NCBI GenBank assembly: GCA_024234325.1
Contig: JACKOJ010000002.1
Coordinates: 62,001-126,000 of the forward strand
Direction of reading: 5' to 3'
Origin: Pseudomonadales bacterium
Lineage (GTDB): Bacteria > Pseudomonadota > Gammaproteobacteria > Pseudomonadales > Pseudohongiellaceae
Length of the DNA stretch: 64,000 nt
Under the pieces are notes generated by a model. It saw only the letters and a list, made by a program, of their open reading frames with translations. It was not told the DNA's origin and ran no database searches. A program made the translations under genes and the position numbers. Shown here piece by piece: positions 18,763 to 27,124 of this stretch (positions are counted from its first letter, which is position 1; each line of letters opens with the position of its first letter).

Positions 18763-21700
18763 GTGGACGTCGGAAAAATATCGCAGGGGCAGGGCGCCCT
18801 ACAATCACGGATTGCCGAATCCCTGCTGGCGGATCAGCATCGCTTCAGAAGCGCGTTCGCCCGCCTGAGCAAGAGCAAGGCAGATCCCGCAGCCCTGCAA
18901 GGTCTGGCGGAGAAGATTGACGCCTCCTGCACACAGGTCGCTTTGCGTCGTGCCTCCATTCCTGCCATCCAGTATCCGGATTCCCTGCCGGTCTCCCAAC
19001 GCCGGGACGACATTCTTCAGGCCATTCAATCCCATCAGGTTGTCATTCTGGCGGGCGACACGGGTTCAGGAAAAACCACGCAACTGCCCAAACTCTGCCT
19101 GGAGCTGGGTCTGGGAGCAAAAGGCCTGATAGGGCATACGCAGCCACGGCGCATCGCTGCCCGTTCCGTCGCCGCACGCATTGCGGAAGAGCTGCAGGTG
19201 GAGCTCGGCTCACTGGTTGGCTACCAGGTCCGCTTTACCGATCATACGGCACCTGGCACCCTGGTGAAGTTGATGACCGATGGTATTCTGCTGGCAGAAA
19301 TCCAGCAGGATCGCTACCTCAACAAGTACGAAGTGCTGATCATTGACGAGGCGCACGAACGCAGCCTCAATATCGATTTTCTGCTGGGATATCTCAAACA
19401 GCTTTTGCCCCGGCGCCGGGATCTCAAGCTGATCATCACCTCCGCCACGATCGATGTGGAAAAATTTTCGCGACACTTCGACGATGCGCCCATCGTGGAG
19501 GTGTCCGGCAGAAGCTTCCCGGTAGACGTGCTCTACCGTCCGTTGGAGTCCGATGTGGGGCAGGGCGGTGATGATCCGGTTGCCGATGCCGTGTATGCAG
19601 CCCTGAAAGAAATTGAAACGATTGAGCGCGGTCGCCGTCAGGGCATGGGGGATGTGCTGATTTTCCTGAGTGGTGAGCGCGAGATTCGCGACCTGGCCCT
19701 CAGTCTGCGCAAGCGGCAATTGCGCGACACGGAGATTCTTCCCCTGTACGCACGCTTGACGCCAGCGGAACAGAATCGCATCTTCTCGCCGCACCGGGGT
19801 CGCCGCATCATTCTGTCCACTAACGTGGCAGAAACCTCTCTCACAGTTCCCGGCATTGTCTACGTAATTGACACCGGCCTCGCACGCATATCCCGTTACA
19901 GCGTGCAAAGCAAGGTACAGCGTCTGCCCATAGAACCTGTGTCCCAGGCCAGCGCCAATCAACGTGCGGGCCGCTGCGGACGTGTGAGCCATGGCACCTG
20001 TTTTCGCCTGTACAGTGAAGACGACTACCTGGGCAGAGCCGAATTCACCGATCCGGAGATTCAGCGCACCAATCTCAGCGCCGTGATTCTGCAAATGCTG
20101 ATGCTGGGCCTTGGGGACATTCAGGCCTTTCCGTTTCTTGACAGGCCGGAGCAGAAAGCCATCAACGATGGTTTCAAACTGCTCGCCGAACTGGGCGCAA
20201 TCAATCGCGACCGCCGTATCACACCCACCGGACGCCAGATCGCAGCACTGCCAACAGACCCGAGACTGGCGCGTATGCTGGTAGAGGCAGCAGGAAGAGG
20301 CTGCCTGCAGGAGATGCTGATCATCGTCAGCGCCCTCAGCGTTCAGGACCCACGGGACGTTCCTCCGGACAAGCGCCAGGCGGCGCGTGAGGTACACCAG
20401 CAATTCGCCCACACAGATTCCGACTTTCTGTCCTGGGTGCTGCTCTGGGTGGCCTTTGAGGAGCAGCGGCAGGCCCTGAGCCAGAATGCGCTGAAGAAAT
20501 ACTGCGGCAAGCACTATCTCTCCTACCTGCGTATGCGGGAGTGGCGCGAAACACATCGCCAGTTGCATCTGACCTGCCAGCAACTCGGTTACCGTGAAAA
20601 CCGGCGCGCCGATGCCCTCGATCTTGCAAGCGACAGCGACTACGAAGCGGTGCACCGTGCCATTCTCAGCGGCTCCCTCAACCAGATCGGCATGAAGGGG
20701 GAGGAGGGGCAGTACCTCGGCAGCAGGGGCCGCCGGTTTGCGATCTTCCCAACCTCCACACTGGCCAGAAAAGGACCGAAATGGGTGGTGACAGCCGAGC
20801 TCATCGAAACCTCGCGTCTGTACGCGACACTCGCGGCCCGCATCGAACCCGCCTGGGCCGTCGACGCTGCAGGTGATCTGGTCCGCCGGGATTACTCCGA
20901 ACCGCATTGGGAGAAGCGCGCTGGGCGCGTCATGGCATTCGAGAAGATTTCCCTGTTCGGGCTGGTGCTTGTCGAGCGCCAGCGTGTCTCCTTTGCCGCC
21001 ATTGATCCCGTCGCCAGCCGTGAGATCTTTATCCGGGAAGCACTGGTTGACATGCAGCTTCACAGCAGCGCTGCATTCTATCGCCACAATGGCGCGCTTC
21101 TGGCGGCACTGCGCAAGGAAGAGGAAAAGCTGCGCCGCCCCGACATCATTGTTGGCGAAGATCAGATTTACGAGTTCTATGCCACGCGCATCCCCCCAGG
21201 TATCTGCGAGGGACGTTCCCTGGAGCGCTGGCTGAAGCAGCAGGCACAGCAGGGGGCAGGGCATTTGCTGCACATGCACAAGGAGGATCTGCTGCAACGC
21301 AGTACCGAAGTCGATGTGGCGCATTATTTTCCGGACAGCGCGTCCATTCAGAACAATCCCCTGCCGATTCACTACGCTTTCAAACCCGGCGAGCAGGACG
21401 ACGGCGCCTTCGTGGACGTCCCGGCAGGAGTGCTGGCGCAGATGCGCGAAGCCGACCTTGACTGGATGATTCCGGGGCTGATCCGTGAGCGTTGTGCGGC
21501 TACCCTCAAAGGGCTACCCAAGCAGGTGCGCAAACAGTTCATTCCCATTCCCGATTTTGTCGATGCGTTCATGAGCACACTTGGCCTGGCCCCGGGCGAC
21601 GATGCCCCCAAGAGCGGCCTGCTCAGCCTGCTGCAGGGCTTCATCCGCAAGAAGAAAGGGGTATTGCTCGATATTGCCGAACTCGAAGCCGTGGAGCTGC

Positions 21701-22713
21701 CCGCGCACCTGCGTCCACGCATACGGGTACTGGACGCCGAAGGAAAAGAGTTAGGACACAACACCTCACTGAAGCAGCTCCAGGAGCGCTTCTGCCAGGG
21801 CGCGGTGACGGCTCTGTCGGAGTCGCAACAGCATGCCTGCGAGCGCACCGGCATTCGTGAATGGAACTTCGGTGTACTGGAAAAGGAGGTCGTCACAGAC
21901 GACAGAATCCGCATCACCCGTTACCCGGCCCTTGTGGACCAGGGACAGGAGGTGGCGATTGTGCTGCAGGAAACTGCGGCACTGGCAGACCGACTGAGCC
22001 GCCAGGGGGTGGTGACGCTGCTCATTCTGCGCTCCACCCAGCAGAAGCGGATGATTCAGGACATGCTCAAGAAGCTGGCCCGCAGCCTTGCCCTGAAAGC
22101 CGGCGATCTGCCAGCAGGATTCGAGGAGCAGGCATTGCGCAGCATCTACCATCTGGCATTTGCGACTGCAGAAATGACGCTACCCCGGGACCAATCCGCG
22201 TTCGAGCGGCTGCTGAACCAGGGCAAACCAGAACTGATTCCTACCGCAGAGCGCTTCGGGCGCCTGCTGGGAGAGATTGTCGAAGAAGTCTTTTCCCTGC
22301 GCCGCCGCCTCAAGTCTTTCAGCGGGAAGGAATACGGGCCGGCCATGCAGGACATTGAGGCGCAACTGGCCCAACTGCTGGGAGCGGAATATCTTGCGAC
22401 CACTCCCGCGCAGTATCTGAAGGAATATCCGCGCTATCTGAAGGCAATCGGCATGCGGCTGGACAAGCTGCCGGCCCAGACTGCAAAAGATTCAGAATAC
22501 TCAATATCTATCAATAAGATAGAGAGACATATTAAAGCGGAAATTGACAAGCGAAAGGCGCCACTTGCGGAGCTGGAAGAGCTCCTCTGGGCGGTTCAGG
22601 AACTGCGGGTTTCCCTGTTTGCCCAGACGCTCGGCACGCGCTACCCCGTGTCGGAAAAGCGCCTCGAAAAACGCCTGGAGGCTTTGCGGCAGCAGGGTCT
22701 GCTGAGCTCCTGA
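18763..22713 (+). CDS. hrpA: ATP-dependent RNA helicase HrpA
   Basis: A 1316-residue DEAH-box helicase (E. coli HrpA is 1300), which acts on ribosomes and mRNA in the cytoplasm. Motifs in order are I 'GDTGSGKTTQLPK' (about residue 97), Ia 'TQPRRIAARSVA', II 'DEAHERSLN', III 'SATID', and VI 'QRAGRCGR' (about 404). The HA2 and OB-fold domains follow, then the long HrpA-specific C-terminal region (DUF3418). The start is GTG at 18763, eight bases after fadD, and its ribosome site is weak. A short AT-rich stretch (about 22495-22540) inside the C-terminal domain contrasts with its surroundings. Confidence 0.95.
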   Translation: MDVGKISQGQGALQSRIAESLLADQHRFRSAFARLSKSKADPAALQGLAEKIDASCTQVALRRASIPAIQYPDSLPVSQRRDDILQAIQSHQVVILAGDTGSGKTTQLPKLCLELGLGAKGLIGHTQPRRIAARSVAARIAEELQVELGSLVGYQVRFTDHTAPGTLVKLMTDGILLAEIQQDRYLNKYEVLIIDEAHERSLNIDFLLGYLKQLLPRRRDLKLIITSATIDVEKFSRHFDDAPIVEVSGRSFPVDVLYRPLESDVGQGGDDPVADAVYAALKEIETIERGRRQGMGDVLIFLSGEREIRDLALSLRKRQLRDTEILPLYARLTPAEQNRIFSPHRGRRIILSTNVAETSLTVPGIVYVIDTGLARISRYSVQSKVQRLPIEPVSQASANQRAGRCGRVSHGTCFRLYSEDDYLGRAEFTDPEIQRTNLSAVILQMLMLGLGDIQAFPFLDRPEQKAINDGFKLLAELGAINRDRRITPTGRQIAALPTDPRLARMLVEAAGRGCLQEMLIIVSALSVQDPRDVPPDKRQAAREVHQQFAHTDSDFLSWVLLWVAFEEQRQALSQNALKKYCGKHYLSYLRMREWRETHRQLHLTCQQLGYRENRRADALDLASDSDYEAVHRAILSGSLNQIGMKGEEGQYLGSRGRRFAIFPTSTLARKGPKWVVTAELIETSRLYATLAARIEPAWAVDAAGDLVRRDYSEPHWEKRAGRVMAFEKISLFGLVLVERQRVSFAAIDPVASREIFIREALVDMQLHSSAAFYRHNGALLAALRKEEEKLRRPDIIVGEDQIYEFYATRIPPGICEGRSLERWLKQQAQQGAGHLLHMHKEDLLQRSTEVDVAHYFPDSASIQNNPLPIHYAFKPGEQDDGAFVDVPAGVLAQMREADLDWMIPGLIRERCAATLKGLPKQVRKQFIPIPDFVDAFMSTLGLAPGDDAPKSGLLSLLQGFIRKKKGVLLDIAELEAVELPAHLRPRIRVLDAEGKELGHNTSLKQLQERFCQGAVTALSESQQHACERTGIREWNFGVLEKEVVTDDRIRITRYPALVDQGQEVAIVLQETAALADRLSRQGVVTLLILRSTQQKRMIQDMLKKLARSLALKAGDLPAGFEEQALRSIYHLAFATAEMTLPRDQSAFERLLNQGKPELIPTAERFGRLLGEIVEEVFSLRRRLKSFSGKEYGPAMQDIEAQLAQLLGAEYLATTPAQYLKEYPRYLKAIGMRLDKLPAQTAKDSEYSISINKIERHIKAEIDKRKAPLAELEELLWAVQELRVSLFAQTLGTRYPVSEKRLEKRLEALRQQGLLSS

Positions 22714-22912
22714 ATCCTGTCCTAATTCGGGCACAATCATGGGCCCTCAAAGACAAAACCTGTATTTTCACCGAATCCCTCGATAGGGGTATGTCATTCA
22801 ATTCCCGGGTTTGTGATAATACGCTTCACCGCAGAAGCTCGGCTTCTTCGGGGGGATGTCCGGCCAACACCGGATATTTGATACAGCATATTCCAGAGGC
22901 GACGAACAGGTG

Positions 22913-23599
22913 ATGTGGCTCAAGAGCATACTCAGAGGGGGAGTGCTGAGCATTCTCGTATTGGGTAGTACCGTCGCCATCGCGGCCGACCCTTGGGAGA
23001 AAACCAACCAGCGTATCTACCGCTTCAATACCTTCCTTGACAGTTGGCTGCTGCGCCCCGTCGCAGTGACCTACAACACAGTCGTACCCGGCGTCGTGCG
23101 TCAAGGCATCGGCAACTTCTTCAGCAATGTCGATGACATCAACGTGTTGGCCAATGATCTTCTGCAACTGAAACTGCGCGATGCCGCCACCGATTCAGGG
23201 CGCCTGCTGATCAATACCACGGTGGGCCTCGTTGGCGTTATCGATGTGGCGTCCTCTGTGGGGCTGTCCAAGAACGAGGAAGACTTCGGCCAGACTTTCG
23301 GGCGCTGGGGCGTAGGCTCCGGCCCTTATGTTGTACTGCCTTTCTTTGGCCCCAGCTCTGCACGGGACTCCGTCGGGCTGGTGCTCGACACCCTGTTCAA
23401 TCCGATTCAGTACTACGAAGATGACAGCGTTCGTCATACCGTGACTGCCCTTCGTTACATCGATGACCGGGCCTCTGTGCTGTCGATGGAGGGCCTGATT
23501 TCAGGGGACGAATATCTGTTCGTGCGGGAAGCCTATCTGCAGCAGCGCGAATATCTCGTCAACGATGGCGCCTACTACGACGACTTTGACGACTTCTAG
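22913..23599 (+). CDS. mlaA: MlaA/VacJ family outer-membrane lipid asymmetry protein
   Basis: A 228-residue protein of the MlaA family, which removes mislocalised phospholipids from the outer leaflet and passes them to MlaC. Conserved parts are 'DPWEKTNQRIYRFNTFLD' at the mature start, 'GIGNFFSNVDDINVLANDLLQ', 'RLLINTTVGLVG' and 'EDFGQTFGRWGVGSGPYVVLPFFGPS'. The N-terminus is a Sec signal peptide ending near 'AIA'. Unlike E. coli MlaA it has no lipobox cysteine, so it should be a soluble or porin-bound, non-lipidated form. The ATG at 22913 places the start at the signal peptide; the frame is open to 22856. No other mla genes are in the window. Confidence 0.92.
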   Translation: MWLKSILRGGVLSILVLGSTVAIAADPWEKTNQRIYRFNTFLDSWLLRPVAVTYNTVVPGVVRQGIGNFFSNVDDINVLANDLLQLKLRDAATDSGRLLINTTVGLVGVIDVASSVGLSKNEEDFGQTFGRWGVGSGPYVVLPFFGPSSARDSVGLVLDTLFNPIQYYEDDSVRHTVTALRYIDDRASVLSMEGLISGDEYLFVREAYLQQREYLVNDGAYYDDFDDF

Positions 23600-23606
23600 G
23601 GCCTGT

Positions 23607-24089
23607 TCAGGTATCGCCTTCCGGGTTGAGCCCCAGTGACTCACGCACCTGAAGCTTGGTGCGAATGAAATCGCTGTGGCGAAGATAGATCAGGTCTCCC
23701 ACTTTGCGGATCATGTGTTCTTCATAGCGATCCAGCCTGCGATCTGCAAAGGCGATTCGCCAAAGATTCTCCATCAGTTTTACACGCTGCTCATAATCGA
23801 AATGTTCATTCACCAGCGAAGTGAACTCATACAAGGAAGTGGCATCCTGCGCCGCCGTCTCCGCCATCTGTAGCAGCTCTTTCAGCGCCGCCTCATCGAG
23901 CGAGAAAGTTTCGTCGAGAACCTTTGCCAGCGCTTGCCGCTCGCGAGGGTCGATCTCTGTATCGGTCTTCATCAGCTCGAACATCAGCGCCGCAGTCGCC
24001 AGTTCTATTTTTTTCTCGCACTGGGCATCGCTGTCGTCACAGCCCAGGGACAGTCGTTGCTCAAAGAATTCTTTCAGTGCTGATAGCAT
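23607..24089 (-). CDS. TerB-like tellurite-resistance family protein
   Basis: A 160-residue all-helical protein of the TerB/DjlA-N family. The core shows 'ATAALMFELMKTDTEIDPRERQAL' style sequence (about residues 31-54), with acidic residues that in the family bind a divalent metal, then 'LMENLWRIAFADRRLDRYEEHMIRKV'. Stand-alone members like this one are widespread in gammaproteobacteria and need not have anything to do with tellurite. It is convergent with mlaA (seven bases apart) and lies downstream of dusA on the minus strand, so it is probably co-transcribed with dusA. Confidence 0.88.
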   Translation of the reverse strand: MLSALKEFFEQRLSLGCDDSDAQCEKKIELATAALMFELMKTDTEIDPRERQALAKVLDETFSLDEAALKELLQMAETAAQDATSLYEFTSLVNEHFDYEQRVKLMENLWRIAFADRRLDRYEEHMIRKVGDLIYLRHSDFIRTKLQVRESLGLNPEGDT

Positions 24090-24106
24090 CGTCGCCCTCC
24101 AGTGAT

Positions 24107-25120
24107 TCAGGTTCCGGTGGCTGCGAAATCCGCAGAGCGTTGTGATACCTCCGCGACCAGCGCAAGAGCATCTTCGAGGACACTGACACCAGCGTACTTG
24201 CGGAAGGCGTTTTCACTCAGGTGGCGGCGGAATGCCTTGCCTCCCGGCATGCCGTGGAACAGACCGAGAATATGGCGTGTCATGTGCTGCAGGGCGGTAC
24301 CCTTGTGCAGCTCTTCCCGCACATAGGGCAGAAAGCGTTGCATGATGTCGAAACGATCAACATTCGATGGCACATCACCAAACAGCAATTCATCCACCTT
24401 CGCGAGTATCCACGGGTTCTGGTACACCTCGCGGCCCACCATGACTCCGTCCAGTTCCTGCAGCAACGCTTCGGCTGCCTCCAGAGTCTTTATGCCGCCG
24501 TTGATAACGATTTCAAGCTCCGGGTAGCGCTGTTTCATGCGCAGTACACGGTCGTACTGCAGGGGAGGAATATCGCGATTCTCCTTGGGGCTGAGTCCCT
24601 GAAGAATGGCAATGCGGGCGTGCACGACAAAGGTTCTGCATCCAGCCGCTGCAATCGGCTCCACAAAGCGGAACAGAAAGTCATCGCTGTCATGCTCATC
24701 GATGCCAATTCGGCATTTCACGGTCACCGGCAGATTCGCGGCAGCCTGCGCCGCACGCACACAATCGGCTACCAGATCGGGTTGTGCCATCAGGCAGGCA
24801 CCAAACCGCCCCGACTGTACCCGGTCGCTGGGGCAGCCAATGTTCAGATTCACCTCGTCGTAGCGTTCCCTTTGCGCCATTTCTGCACAGCGCGCAATCT
24901 CTTCCGGCTTGCTGCCACCCAGTTGCAGGGCCACGGGATGTTCGGCTTCATGAAACGCGAGGTGTCTTGCCGCATCCCCGTGGATCAGCGCTCCCGTCGT
25001 TACCATCTCTGTGTACAGACAGGCCCGGCGGCTGATCAGGCGCAGAAAATAGCGCTCGTGCCGATCCGTCCAGTCGAGCATGGGCGCAACGCAGAAGCGG
25101 TGTGAGAGGGGAACTGTCAT
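24107..25120 (-). CDS. dusA: tRNA-dihydrouridine(20/20a) synthase
   Basis: A 337-residue FMN enzyme that reduces U20/U20a in the D loop of tRNAs using NADPH. The N-terminal TIM barrel begins 'FCVAPMLDWTDRHERYF', which is the DusA form. 'YTEMVTTGALIHGD' follows, and the catalytic cysteine is in 'RFGACLMAQP' after 'NIGCPSDRVQSG' (about residues 94-110). Phosphate-binding 'VINGGIKTLEAA' and 'VMVGREVYQNPW' are present. The C-terminal recognition domain follows. It is divergent from gltX. Confidence 0.96.
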   Translation of the reverse strand: MTVPLSHRFCVAPMLDWTDRHERYFLRLISRRACLYTEMVTTGALIHGDAARHLAFHEAEHPVALQLGGSKPEEIARCAEMAQRERYDEVNLNIGCPSDRVQSGRFGACLMAQPDLVADCVRAAQAAANLPVTVKCRIGIDEHDSDDFLFRFVEPIAAAGCRTFVVHARIAILQGLSPKENRDIPPLQYDRVLRMKQRYPELEIVINGGIKTLEAAEALLQELDGVMVGREVYQNPWILAKVDELLFGDVPSNVDRFDIMQRFLPYVREELHKGTALQHMTRHILGLFHGMPGGKAFRRHLSENAFRKYAGVSVLEDALALVAEVSQRSADFAATGT

Positions 25121-25219
25121 GGAAAATCCTGTCCTTGCCTGTCTTTTCAGTGCCGCAGTATACCGGATGCGTCAGGGCAGGACACGGAATGCGTGTTTCG
25201 GCTGCGCGGGGCAATAGCG

Positions 25220-25225
25220 TATAAT
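25220..25225 (+). promoter_or_regulatory. -10 box of the gltX promoter
   Basis: A perfect TATAAT at 25220-25225 is followed by CGCGCCT, about 36 bases before the gltX ATG. The -35 region is far from consensus. Confidence 0.65.
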
Positions 25226-25261
25226 CGCGCCTTTGAATTTATGACTCCGGACAGGAAGGAT

Positions 25262-26758
25262 ATGCAGAACGTCAGAACCCGCATCGCGCCATCTCCCACA
25301 GGAGATCCTCACGTAGGCACGGCCTATATCGCGCTGTTTAACCGCTGCTTTGCCAAACAGCACGGCGGCGAGTTCATTCTTCGTATCGAGGACACGGACC
25401 AGGCCCGCAGCACGGACAAATCCGAGCGCGACATTCTGGCCGCCCTGAACTGGCTGGGTTTGAGCTGGGATGAAGGCCCGGATGTTGGAGGCAATTGCGG
25501 CCCCTACCGCCAGAGCGAACGCAGCGGGCTGTACCAGGAACAGATCAAACACCTGCTGGAAACCGGACACGCCTTTCACTGCTTCTGTTCCTCAGAACGC
25601 CTCAATGAACTGCGCAACCAGCAGATGGCGGAGAAGAGCGCGCTGGGGTACGACGGGCATTGTCTCCACCTGAGCCAGAGCGAGGTTGCCAAGCGCCTGG
25701 CTGCGGGAGAAGAGCACGTCATTCGCATGCAGGTTCCGCGCGAGGGAGACTGCCAGTTCCGTGACATGCTGCGTGGCGAAATCACCATTGCCTGGCAGCA
25801 GATCGACATGCAGGTGCTGATGAAATCCGACGGCCTGCCCACCTACCATTTCGCCAACGTGGTGGACGATCATTTCATGCAGATCTCCCATGTCATTCGG
25901 GGAGAGGAGTGGATCAACTCCACCCCGAAACATTTGCTGCTGTATCAATACTTCGGCTGGGAAGCGCCGACCTATTGCCACATGCCACTGCTGCGCAACC
26001 CGGACAAGAGCAAGCTGAGCAAGCGCAAGAATCCGACCAGCATCAACTACTACCGTGATATGGGCTATCTGCCCGAGGCACTGGTCAATTATCTCGGCAT
26101 GATGGGTTGGACCATGCCCGATGGCAGGGAGATGTTCTCCGTGGCAGAGATGACCGAGCACTTTGATCTGCTGCGCGTCTCCCTTGGCGGGCCGGTATTC
26201 GATGTGGAGAAACTGGACTGGCTTAACGGCAAGTACATTCGCGAAACCCTGAGCGACGATGCCTTCATGCAGCAGTTTGCCCAATGGGCGTTTCAGCCGG
26301 ACAAGATGAAACGGATCGTCCCGCTGATTCGCGATCGTATTGGACGCTTCAGCGATGTGGCATCCCTGGCCGGTTTTTTTCTGACCGGCCTGCCGGAAAT
26401 CACCGCTCAGAGTTTTGAACACAAGCAACTGACGCCGGAACAAATGCGCAAGAGCCTGCAGTACACTCTGTGGCAACTGGAGAACAGTCGCGCTTTCGAC
26501 CGCGATACCATCGAACAGCACTGCGTCACCCTGGCGGCGCATCTGGAGTTGAAGATTCGCGACTTTCTTTTTCCGCTGTTTGTGGCGATGACCGGAAAAG
26601 GCGTGTCCACCTCGGTGATCGACTCCATCAGCATCATCGGGCTCGATGTCACACGGGCACGTCTGCGCCACGCCATCACGGTGTTAGGCGGTATTTCCAA
26701 CAAGGAAGCCAAGGCACTGGAGAAGGCGTTTCGTGACTTTGCCCAAACCGGCGACTAA
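25262..26758 (+). CDS. gltX: Glutamyl-tRNA synthetase
   Basis: A 498-residue class I aminoacyl-tRNA synthetase that charges tRNA-Glu. The HIGH-type signature reads 'SPTGDPHVGTAY' (about residues 10-21), the form also found in Pseudomonas, and the KMSKS-type loop reads 'KLSKRKNP' (about 253). The catalytic domain, the stem-contact fold and the C-terminal anticodon-binding helical domains are complete. The start at 25262 has ACAGGAAGGA (25250-25259); the frame is open from 25193. It is followed by tRNA-Ala. Its substrate tRNA-Glu is encoded at 6988, about 18 kb upstream. Confidence 0.97.
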   Translation: MQNVRTRIAPSPTGDPHVGTAYIALFNRCFAKQHGGEFILRIEDTDQARSTDKSERDILAALNWLGLSWDEGPDVGGNCGPYRQSERSGLYQEQIKHLLETGHAFHCFCSSERLNELRNQQMAEKSALGYDGHCLHLSQSEVAKRLAAGEEHVIRMQVPREGDCQFRDMLRGEITIAWQQIDMQVLMKSDGLPTYHFANVVDDHFMQISHVIRGEEWINSTPKHLLLYQYFGWEAPTYCHMPLLRNPDKSKLSKRKNPTSINYYRDMGYLPEALVNYLGMMGWTMPDGREMFSVAEMTEHFDLLRVSLGGPVFDVEKLDWLNGKYIRETLSDDAFMQQFAQWAFQPDKMKRIVPLIRDRIGRFSDVASLAGFFLTGLPEITAQSFEHKQLTPEQMRKSLQYTLWQLENSRAFDRDTIEQHCVTLAAHLELKIRDFLFPLFVAMTGKGVSTSVIDSISIIGLDVTRARLRHAITVLGGISNKEAKALEKAFRDFAQTGD

Positions 26759-26761
26759 TGA

Positions 26762-26790
26762 TTGACAGCACACGGTTCGGTGCTTAGAAT
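26762..26790 (+). promoter_or_regulatory. Strong promoter upstream of tRNA-Ala
   Basis: TTGACA (26762-26767) and TAGAAT (26785-26790) are 17 bases apart with a GCGCGGA discriminator. It begins three bases after the gltX stop. The transcript would have an unusually long leader of about 138 bases before the tRNA. Confidence 0.85.
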
Positions 26791-26934
26791 GCGCGGACTT
26801 TTACGGACCGACCCGCTCGGCACCGAGCCCAAAGACAGCCAGCAGGCTGCCAGCACGGGTGAGGCAGGCGGAAACAGGAAAGTAAAATCCCGCGCATCAA
26901 CCATCCCACCGATGCCGGATTGTCTGAATGTTCT

Positions 26935-27010
26935 GGGGCCTTAGCTCAGCTGGGAGAGCGCAACACTGGCAGTGTTGAGGTCAGCGGTTCGATCCCGCTA
27001 GGCTCCACCA
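26935..27010 (+). tRNA. tRNA-Ala (anticodon GGC)
   Basis: A 76-base cloverleaf. GGGGCCT (26935-26941) pairs with AGGCTCC (27000-27006), with one G-T pair, then discriminator A and CCA (27008-27010). The anticodon arm AACACTGGCAGTGTT carries GGC, reading GCC and GCT. No intrinsic terminator with a T run follows immediately; the next hairpin is at 27088-27112. Confidence 0.96.
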
Positions 27011-27087
27011 ATTTCCTGATTGAATTTCTGTTGTTTCTTTTCGCGTATTCTGTGTTCTGAGAATTCTGCAGAGAGGGCACGCCGTTA

Positions 27088-27112
27088 CCGGCCGATGTTC
27101 TGCATCGGCCGG
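27088..27112. terminator. Stable hairpin downstream of gltA, possible terminator
   Basis: CCGGCCGATG (27088-27097) and CATCGGCCGG (27103-27112) make a perfect 10-bp stem with a five-base loop, 13-37 bases beyond the gltA stop. A T run is missing on the minus strand, so it may act as a 3'-end stabiliser or a Rho-dependent end. On the plus strand it could also end the tRNA-Ala transcript. Confidence 0.55.
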
Positions 27113-27124
27113 CGCGTGCATTTC

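Noticed and set aside
19210..21372. A 720-codon open frame on the minus strand
   Set aside because: Antisense shadow of hrpA, whose helicase motifs are on the plus strand.
25262..25330. GltX 'HVGT' instead of HIGH as a sign of a non-discriminating or degenerate enzyme
   Set aside because: The HVGT form is normal in Pseudomonas-like GltX, and the rest of the enzyme is intact.
26791..26934. A second, degenerate tRNA or other known RNA gene in the tRNA-Ala leader
   Set aside because: No cloverleaf could be folded by eye and no T-arm sequence (GGTTCGA) is present before the tRNA-Ala itself.
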